Source: Epichloe hybrida (taxonomy: Eukaryota > Ascomycota > Sordariomycetes > Hypocreales > Clavicipitaceae). Taken from it: 64,000 nt of DNA. The stretch spans positions 62,001 through 126,000 of the forward strand of contig JAFEKR010000004.1 of NCBI GenBank assembly GCA_019022495.1, written 5' to 3'. The notes below the pieces were generated by a model. That model saw nothing but the letters and a program-made list of their open reading frames with translations. It ran no database searches and had not been told where the DNA came from. Below are positions 56,809 through 64,000 of this stretch, one piece after another; position 1 is the stretch's first letter, and the number at the start of each line of letters is the position of its first letter. The position numbers and the translations under genes were made by a program.

Positions 56809-58961
56809 ATGACAAGAAGGATTGTGCGTGTCCCATGCCAATGTATTCGCGATGCGCTTGTCCTTTGTGCGCCACTCTCCCCATGTTTCTTGGCCCGCAT
56901 AGCTGATCCCGGCTGCTGTTTCTACTTTTAGGTTCGCACTCTCACGCAGCTGGGAGTGGCGCTGGCGTTCATCTTCGTCGTCATCTTCTTCCTCGACCGA
57001 AATTACAGAGTTCTCCCTAATGCCATACACGGATACATGCCCATGCACCACCCTGGGCTCGTCATCACCGATATAGACATTGTTACCTGCTGGAAGCGCA
57101 ATCCCTTCTCCTCATGCGAGCCCGACTCTACCATCTGGCATCGGGTCGACAAGGAGCTGTACCTCGATCGATCATGGACCTCCAAGGCATTCCTCTACAT
57201 CAGCCGCAAACACGAGGAGGATCTGACAGCCGACGACAAGGTGGTCATGGACGTGTCCGTGGGGAGACTCAACCCAGCAGAAGCGCAGGAGGGCAAGGCA
57301 CCCAAGTCAGGTGAACAATGGGAACGTCGCTCGTGTGGTCTATGGATCAAGCGATCTGGCAACAGAAAGTCCAGCGACTCTAGCGACGCCGTCACCGACG
57401 TTGACGTGCTTTTCGGGGACGATGCCGTGGAAGCCCGCCACGGCTGGGCAATAACTGGAATGCAGCTGCTCATGGATCCGGGCGGTCCGTTGAGTGTCCA
57501 CCTCAGCATCCATCGCGGCGTACCAAAGGAGCACAAGAAGCCGAAGCCTAGAATCGCGGATAACGGCCGCTTCAAGATTATGCAGATCGGAGACCTGCAT
57601 CTTAGTAATGGCGTGGGAGAGTGCCGCGAGCCCGTTCCAGATGGGTACGCCGGAGGCAAATGTGAGGCGGATCCCCGGACCCTAGATTTCGTCGCCAAGA
57701 TGCTGGATGAGGAGAAGCCGGATTTTGTCGTGCTCAGTGGTGACCAAGTCAATGGAGAAACTGCACCTGATGCGCCAACGGTAAAAAGCTCTCCCCAAAC
57801 GCGAGTCTTTTGAAACCTACTTTCTCTTCTTCCTCGTTCTCTGGCTTTTGCCTCTCTGACTCCCCCGTCACATCCATCGCCTATATTACACCCGTGTCAA
57901 ATTATCATCACTGTTTGCAATCGACAAAAACTAACCACACGGTTGGAAACTTGAAATGAATAGGCCATCTTGAAAATCGCCTCCCTCCTCAGCAAGCGCA
58001 AGATTCCCTACGCCGGCATATTCGGCAACCACGACGATGAATCCACAATGTCGCGCGCGCGACAAATGGCCCTGTACGAAATCCTCCCCTACTCTCTATC
58101 CAGAGCCGGCCCCGCCGACATTGCCGGCGTGGGCAACTACTACGTTGAGATCCTCGCCCGCGGCGGCTCCGACCACTCCGCCCTCACCCTCTACTTCCTC
58201 GACACGCACGCGTATTCCCCCAACGAGCGCAAGTACCCCGGATACGACTGGATCAAGCAGAGCCAGATCGACTGGTTTAAGAAAACAGCCGTCGGCCTCA
58301 AGCACGCCCATTCGCAATACAGCCATCGCCACATGGACATGGCCTTTATCCACATCCCTCTCACCGAATACGCCAGTCCCCAATTGCCCCGTGTAGGCGA
58401 CTGGAAAGAGGGCGTCACGGCACCCGTTTACAACTCCGGTTTCAGAGATGCCCTCGTCGAGCAGGGCGTCGTCATGGTCAGCGCAGGACAGTACGTATTC
58501 CAAACAAAATTCCTTGCTCCCTGGACCTTGACCCACTGAACTGAACGTTGTGGTTCCTATACTTACCTCAATCCCAACCAACCAGCGACCACTGCAACGA
58601 CTACTGCCTCTTGTCCCTCCGAAACGTGACCCAGCCGACATCATCTCGGGAACAACCCCCTCCCGACCAACAGTCCCCCCCGCAGGTCCAGGAACCCGCT
58701 CTATGGATGTGCTACGCCGGCGGCGTCGGCTTCGGCGGCTACGCCGGCTACGGAGGGTTCATCCGGCGTCTGCGCGTCTTCGAAGTCGACACCAACGAGG
58801 CCCGCATCCTAACATGGAAGCGCGTCGAGCACGGCAAAACTGGTGATCGAATCGACCAGCAGATCATTGTCGACGGCGGCAGACCCGTCGCACCGCCGCC
58901 GCCTCCACCACCACCTGCTCCGTCCAGTGAGCCGCCACCGGCAAAATACGATGTCGTGTGA
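56809..58961 (+). CDS. DCR2: Dcr2-like metallophosphatase, four exons
   Basis: Exons 56809-56823 (only five codons, MTRRI), 56932-57780, 57964-58490 and 58586-58961 join in phase to 588 residues. Introns start GTGCGT, GTAAAA and GTACGT and end TAG, TAG and CAG. Residues about 14-26 (VALAFIFVVIFFL) are a membrane anchor or signal. Calcineurin-type metal-binding blocks are in order: GDLHLS (225-230), SGDQVNGE (274-281), GNHDDE (309-314), and GHDHCNDYC (463-471), the last restored only by splicing. GVGFGGYAGYGGF follows as in fungal Dcr2. Yeast Dcr2 dephosphorylates Ire1 to damp the unfolded-protein response and influences START. The C-terminus is a poly-Pro run. Two further in-frame ATGs lie directly upstream at 56803 and 56806. 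Confidence 0.87.
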
Positions 58962-59600
58962 GGAGGGGGGCTCGGCAGGTCCGGAGAGCACAAATATCTT
59001 GATTTATTAAGAACAACGCCAGTTTAAGAATTCTCTTACTACAGCGCAACCCGGTTGTTTTCGGATAAAAAAAAAAGAAGGCAGTTGATGCCAAAGGAAG
59101 GCAAAAATGCTGGAAAATCTAGGGCATGCAAATTTTTTTTTTTTTTCATTTGGCGTCACGATGTGCGGACATTAGGTAACAGGGTACTTGGCATTCCTGA
59201 ACTATAGGAGTTGGATGGCTACATGTGTGGAAAGTGAACCGAAGCAGGAAGAGGGGGGACGTGGCATATCAACAACGGGTTTGAAAAAAAAAAAAAAAAA
59301 AAAAGAGAACTTCATTTGTCATGATGAATGACAGGATGCATTCCTTGGAAATACATAATTTGATACATGGCGATATTCAAACCCGTTCATTTTTTTTTTT
59401 TTTTTTGCTGCCCGTCATTTCTCATTACATGAAATATTGTGCGTGTGACATAATTTTTGACATATCTGGCATGTTCGTTTGCAAAAGAGAAAAAGGATAA
59501 GGATGAAAAGTAAAGAAAAACCGAGAGTATCCGTAACAATTCGTAAAAGGTCATGACGGTGACCGAGCCCCAAACAACATGGGTGCGTCAAGGCTCCATG
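58962..59600. terminator. convergent 3' region, DCR2 and the NLR gene
   Basis: Holds the 3' UTRs of both flanking genes. It is marked by T runs at about 59131-59146 and 59391-59406 and an A run at about 59284-59304. No gene seen. Confidence 0.5.
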
Positions 59601-62600
59601 TCAAATAGTACCCCGTCTCCGCCCATCTCTCAGCATGGCCTTGAGCAAATCGACTTTCTCGCCCCGTCGGCTCTCAAAAAACTTTTCATTCTCGTACATC
59701 TCGGCCAGTTTTGAACCCGTCGATACCACATCTTGGTCGGGATAAAGACTCTTGGCTGATTTCTTGATGGTGAGTATATCAAGATACAACCGCTCTGCTT
59801 CCTCAAACAGCCGCTGGCTGGTGGCTCCTCGTAAGACCACATCTTCCTTGCGCCTCTGAGGTTTTGGTCTGCTGTACTGCGAGGATGAGCGAGATGAAGG
59901 AGGTCTCGTGGTTGGATTATCGGCCAGGGAATGCGCATGCCGCCGAGTAGACAGCGCCATATTCTCCATTGTGGTCGTGTAGAGCGGATGGGCCTTTCCG
60001 AGGGTGGGAGCGATGATGTTCAGCGCGTGTTGGTATTTCAATTTAGCGTCAATGTAGCGGCTGCGCAAGTCGTCGATGACGGCGAGATTCTGAATTGCGT
60101 AGGCCGTTTGCGGGTGATCAGCCCCAAGAGCTCGCGTCCGAATGTCCACAGACTGTTTGTACAGGGTCTCTGCTTCATCAATGGCAAAGCTTTCCCTGCA
60201 ACTGTTTGCTAAATCGTCAAGAGCCTCAAGGGTCATGCGGTCATTTTGGCCGTACATATTCTGATATGATAGGTAGACTCGTCTATACAAGGCCTGTGCC
60301 TCTTCTAATTTGCCCAGTCGTTCGAGTGTGGATGCTAGCTGCTGTACCGTGCCAACAGTGGCCAAGTCTGTTGGTCCTAGGGCCGCCTCTTGCTCGAGTT
60401 CTAGCGTTTCGTATTGATCTCCTGCGTTGGCAAGTTCCCCTTGAGAAGCTGTAGCCGAGGCCCTGGCCAAAGCAACCCGAAACCCAATAGCTTGGTCGAT
60501 GGAGTCGATGTTGAGGTCTGCTAGGATTTCACGGCTCCTGTTAAACTTCCCCAACCTCTGCAGCAGTGACGACAGAGATAAGGTTGCCTCGGCGCGCGCT
60601 CTAATATCCATTTCCTTCGACCCTCGGCGCAGAGACAGCTCAAAGCATCCAATGGCTTGGTCCAGTGCGCCTTGCGTCATGCAAACTTGCCCTAGGACAT
60701 GCCATGCAATGTCGCCATCGTCTGGCATCCCTTCTAGAACGCCAGACCAATCGTCAAAACAAGTCTTGGCATGGGGTCCCATAATTCTGCCAAAATCGTA
60801 TATCTCCTGAAAAGTGGATGATTGGGCTTCCTTCAGCTTGATTCCATCCACACAAACGTTGCACGCCATCCAAGCATGATTCACCTTCTCATCGTCCGTG
60901 AGCATTGACCGAACGTGGTCACGAGCTTCTGCGTCGACAACAAAGTAGTCTAAAGAGGTTGATGTCTGAGACGAAGGCAAAGAAGACGGCGAGGAAGGGG
61001 AAAGGGCTGACGAGGACGTATCCGAGGGAGTGGCCGTTGTTTGGATAAAATTCTCATCGAGAAGGTACTGCAGTACGTCATCTAGGTGCTCAGACTCCTG
61101 ACAGACTAGATGCATCTATGTCAGAAAAAAAAGTGATTATCCATCATTTGAGTCTCGACCTTGAACTTACCTCTGATCTCCTCGAGAATAGCCCTGAATC
61201 GTTCTGGAGCGTGTTTCGGTTCGGAGACGGTTCCAAATAGGGCAACCGGTATGGCTGAGGCGGACAGCATAGAGCTAATTTGCAAAACAGTTTTGGTCAC
61301 AGGAGACTGATGAAGTGTTGACCCTAATAGTGTCAATGGAGTTTTTGACTCAATGATGGTGTGATATTCTGAAACGCTTAGCCCCTTGGCTCTGATCGTT
61401 GCAGCCGCTATGGCTATGTTATGTGGATGGTAGGCAAGTTGCTGCACGAGTCTTGATGCTGCGATCGCTGTCATTTTGGTTAATTCTGATTATGAAACGA
61501 CACCTGTTGTGTTGATTCTCTCACCTTGAGTCGGTTCCTGTACTGCATCATCTCCCAGAATCAATTCCAGTAAACTGATAGCTTCCGCCTCGTCCATGGC
61601 ATCAACTCGTAACGTAGTCCCCCATGAGCAACAGTTGCTATCTTGAGATGTTAAGATGACTTTGCCGGACAGGGTGAGTGGAATAAAGTCAAAGATGTCA
61701 TACGAGGGCTCGACGTTGTCAAACACAAGCAGCCAACCAACATTATCTGGACGTAGTAGCCAGTCCTTGACGGCGCGCACGACTGATCTGATACGCGACG
61801 TGTCAAGCTGAAGGACACTCTTTACCTTGAGCATGTCCTCGACGCCCGTGAGTCCCAAGTCGTTTTCTACTTCAGTTCGCGGAGTTTCTTTGGCGTAGTG
61901 TTCGACAATAGTATTGGCAAGCTCCAGATAGCTAGCAATGACGGTCTGCCAACTCTCAGCTCGAATCCAGAAGACGAAAGACAGATTTCCACGATTCCTT
62001 TCCACATAGTGTCGTGCGAGAGTAGACTTGCCAGTGCCAGGCAAGCCCCATATGGTGACGATGCCCAACTTCACAATTAAGGGGTCTGCATCACTGGTGA
62101 GCATATGTTCTAGTCGATCGATAAGATCTAGTCGAGGGACGATGGGAGTTGACTCGTTGGGTAGTCGGTACGGAATTGAGTAACCTTGCGAAAGGTACTC
62201 GACAAGATGCACTTGAGGTACACTATTAACAAAGCCGCTTCCATGCGTGATATCAAGTTGGGATACACGAAAGGAACTCACCTGCTGCAAAGTCAAAAGC
62301 CTTCCTTTTCGTATCAGCCAAGCCCGAAGCCGTGCTTGTGTCCACCATTTCGCGAAATTTTCCAATAAAAGTCTGGTAATTTGCGTCGCGACCATTGAAT
62401 CTGATAAGTTCTGAATGAGAGGCTTGCAGCCCGATTTGAACACCATCTGAGCCAGTCATGGAAAACCTCCGCTCCACTACATATCCCTCGCGTGTCTGCT
62501 TCGTCTCATAAAATGAGAGTCTGGGCAGGTTGGCAGTGATAGCTTTGAAGGCATCCATTTGATGCTCGAGCCACTCCATGTCGCTAGCATGGGGTTCCTG

Positions 62601-63297
62601 CGATGCTAAAGACTTCGCGGCTCGTGATTGACCGTTGTCGGCAAGCCCAGATGTTGTCCTTCGTATTACGTGAGCCAGCGGCGAAGGCGAAGACGGGCGA
62701 CCGGGCGACGGTGTACCGAAGAAGGCGACTCCAGAGGTGGACAATTCGATGTCTTTCAGCTCCGAATCAGCAGCCTCGCTAGAAATAATCAGCGCACGCT
62801 TGACGATCCACCCACCAAGGCTATGTGCAATGAAGAATAGTGGACGGCGATTGGTATGGTCTCGCTGTCTTTGGGCAGCAAGCGCCTTGGCGAGGTCAAG
62901 CGCTCGACCATACACAATATTGCGCACGATGTACCGATAGCTGACGCCGTCGGAGATGTAGCCATATGTCATGATGCGAGCGTTGGGGATGTCGGCGCCC
63001 AACAACTCCTCGAGCCACGACTTGGACTTGCCTCCTTTGGAATCCCCATTAATCCATGCGCGGAAACCTTGGCCGCCAAGGCCATGTACTGCAACGATAC
63101 TATCATGACATCAGAACCCAGCTTCAATGAACATTATGAGATCAATAACAGGGTTTCGTATCAACGACTTACTCAATGTCTGCATTTTCTGGATCGTGAA
63201 CCACTCGTAGTCCACTGATTTCGGCATTCTTGTGTCTCGAGACAGCTCCTCGCACGCGATGGAGTAATCCTCGAAGGGGCTCCAGCGTATCCGCCAT
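59601..63297 (-). CDS. NLR-like protein: alpha/beta-hydrolase, NB-ARC, TPR
   Basis: Five exons, 63297-63173, 63099-62282, 62211-61525, 61467-61171 and 61105-59601, join in phase to 1143 residues. Domains: a serine-hydrolase fold at about 40-310 with DIVAVHGLGG at the first strand, nucleophile motif AHSLGG (Ser135) and ASHSELIRF as the likely catalytic His region; NB-ARC at about 335-545 with P-loop GLPGTGKST (370-378), Walker B LLVFD (475-479) and KVILTSQD; a helical middle; and kinesin-light-chain-type TPRs at about 775-1030 (LASTLERLGKLEEAQALYRRV, IQNLAVIDDL). This is the layout of fungal NOD-like receptors linked to self/non-self recognition. The four introns are 73, 70, 57 and 65 bases. 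Two acceptors (CTCAAG at 62212, ATCTAG at 61106) were chosen because only they keep the frame, so those joins are less sure. The TPRs are degenerate, not near-identical. Confidence 0.83.
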
Positions 63298-64000
63298 CCA
63301 AACCCTGCCTCTTTTCTCTTGGAACGACTTTGATTATATCGAAACTTTGTGAAAGACCCAATTGTGATTTCGATAAGTGCGCAAAAAGAAAAAAAAACGA
63401 CTTCAAAACGTAGCGCAGGTCGACAAATGACGAGAAGCAAAGCGGCGTTTTCGATAACGGAAGGACGGTGTGCACTGTGGAGCATTGTATATGTAGCGCT
63501 CAACTTTCAAAAGTCCACGTGGTGGCGCCCGCGCGAGGCATATGAACAGAATCATTTTTCTTTGAAATATCTCTTGCGAGATAGTATGATGGGTCACGTC
63601 CCTCGGTGCAAGGCTGGGCCGAGAACAGACCCCATGAACCGCAGTTTGAAAGAATACTCCGTGATGTTATATTAATTATCAAGGCTATCACAGCCTCACA
63701 CTGCAGCCTCAAATCTGAGGCATCACCCCTGTCATCCCTTCTGTCATCCCCTCTTCGTTTGTGAGTGCAGATTCACGCAGCGCGCTTGCTACCACATTTT
63801 ATCGTAGGCTTCGTTTGAAGACCTAGATTCACTTGTGAATAGATTCTATTAATTCCGATTTCCTAGATAGTAAATCTTCATTATCTTCTCTCCTTCTGAC
63901 TTTTTGACATCGCCTGCATCGTTCCACACCTTATTATTAGCAGCCCCGCCACAGTTCGTATCGGCTGCGCCTCTTTTCTCTCGTGCAACAGTCTCATCAG
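63298..64000. promoter_or_regulatory. NLR promoter; possible 5' region of a gene beyond the window
   Basis: Upstream of the minus-strand NLR. It has a TACTCCGTGATG motif near 63655. From about 63880 the + strand turns C/T-rich (TTCTCTCCTTCTGAC and onwards), which could be the core promoter of a + strand gene starting past 64000. No coding region seen inside. Confidence 0.4.

Noticed and set aside
1..64000. tRNA, rRNA or CRISPR features
   Set aside because: I looked for T-arm consensus, 5S-like boxes and regularly spaced repeats. Only the tRNA-like words inside the TRIM element turned up, and CRISPR is not expected in a fungal genome.

Overview
The window reads as nuclear DNA of a filamentous ascomycete, most likely a sordariomycete of hypocrealean type. 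The grounds are short GT-AG introns (55 to about 180 bases) with CTAAC/CTGAC-like branch sites, fungal-specific proteins (Mtf1, Spc34, Sld2, Dcr2, an HsbA-like protein, a GT90 transferase, a hydrolase/NB-ARC/TPR NLR), and two AT-rich blocks made of transposons mutated in the C-to-T/G-to-A manner of repeat-induced point mutation (RIP). I cannot name the species.

Layout. 1-9.4 kb: gene-poor, unique-looking DNA with many copies of a short TACTCCGTAC-like motif. 9.45-9.73 kb: small protein with two CxxC pairs. 11.1-11.4 kb: orphan 3' end of a VPS4 gene, intron included. 12.06-13.97 kb: mitochondrial transcription factor 1. 14.5-16.7 kb: GT90 glycosyltransferase with one apparent 1-base frameshift. 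17.5-25.95 kb: AT-rich block, a RIP-decayed Ty3/gypsy element with LTRs and a 5-bp target duplication, nested in a DNA element with perfect 38-bp terminal inverted repeats. 27.6-37.2 kb: gene-dense stretch with a SAM methyltransferase, a three-exon membrane protein, DASH subunit Spc34, a broken DsbA/FrnE-like oxidoreductase, a RING protein and replication factor Sld2. 38.84-39.30 kb: small coiled-coil protein. 39.3-44.7 kb: second AT-rich block, a RIP-decayed Tad1-like LINE whose reverse transcriptase is split by a 620-bp non-autonomous LTR element (TRIM). 44.7-47.3 kb: low-complexity 869-residue protein whose stop codon lies at the LINE edge. 47.4-53.4 kb: gene-poor. 53.4-63.3 kb: Tho1-like SAP protein, HsbA-like protein, Dcr2-like phosphatase and a five-exon NLR-like gene.

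The genes are mostly unrelated housekeeping functions (mitochondrial transcription, replication start, kinetochore, mRNA export, unfolded-protein response) and do not form a biosynthetic cluster. The accessory content is the transposon nests, the gene relics beside them and the NLR. All exon joins were worked out by hand from splice signals, reading phase and remembered family patterns; no search or alignment was run.
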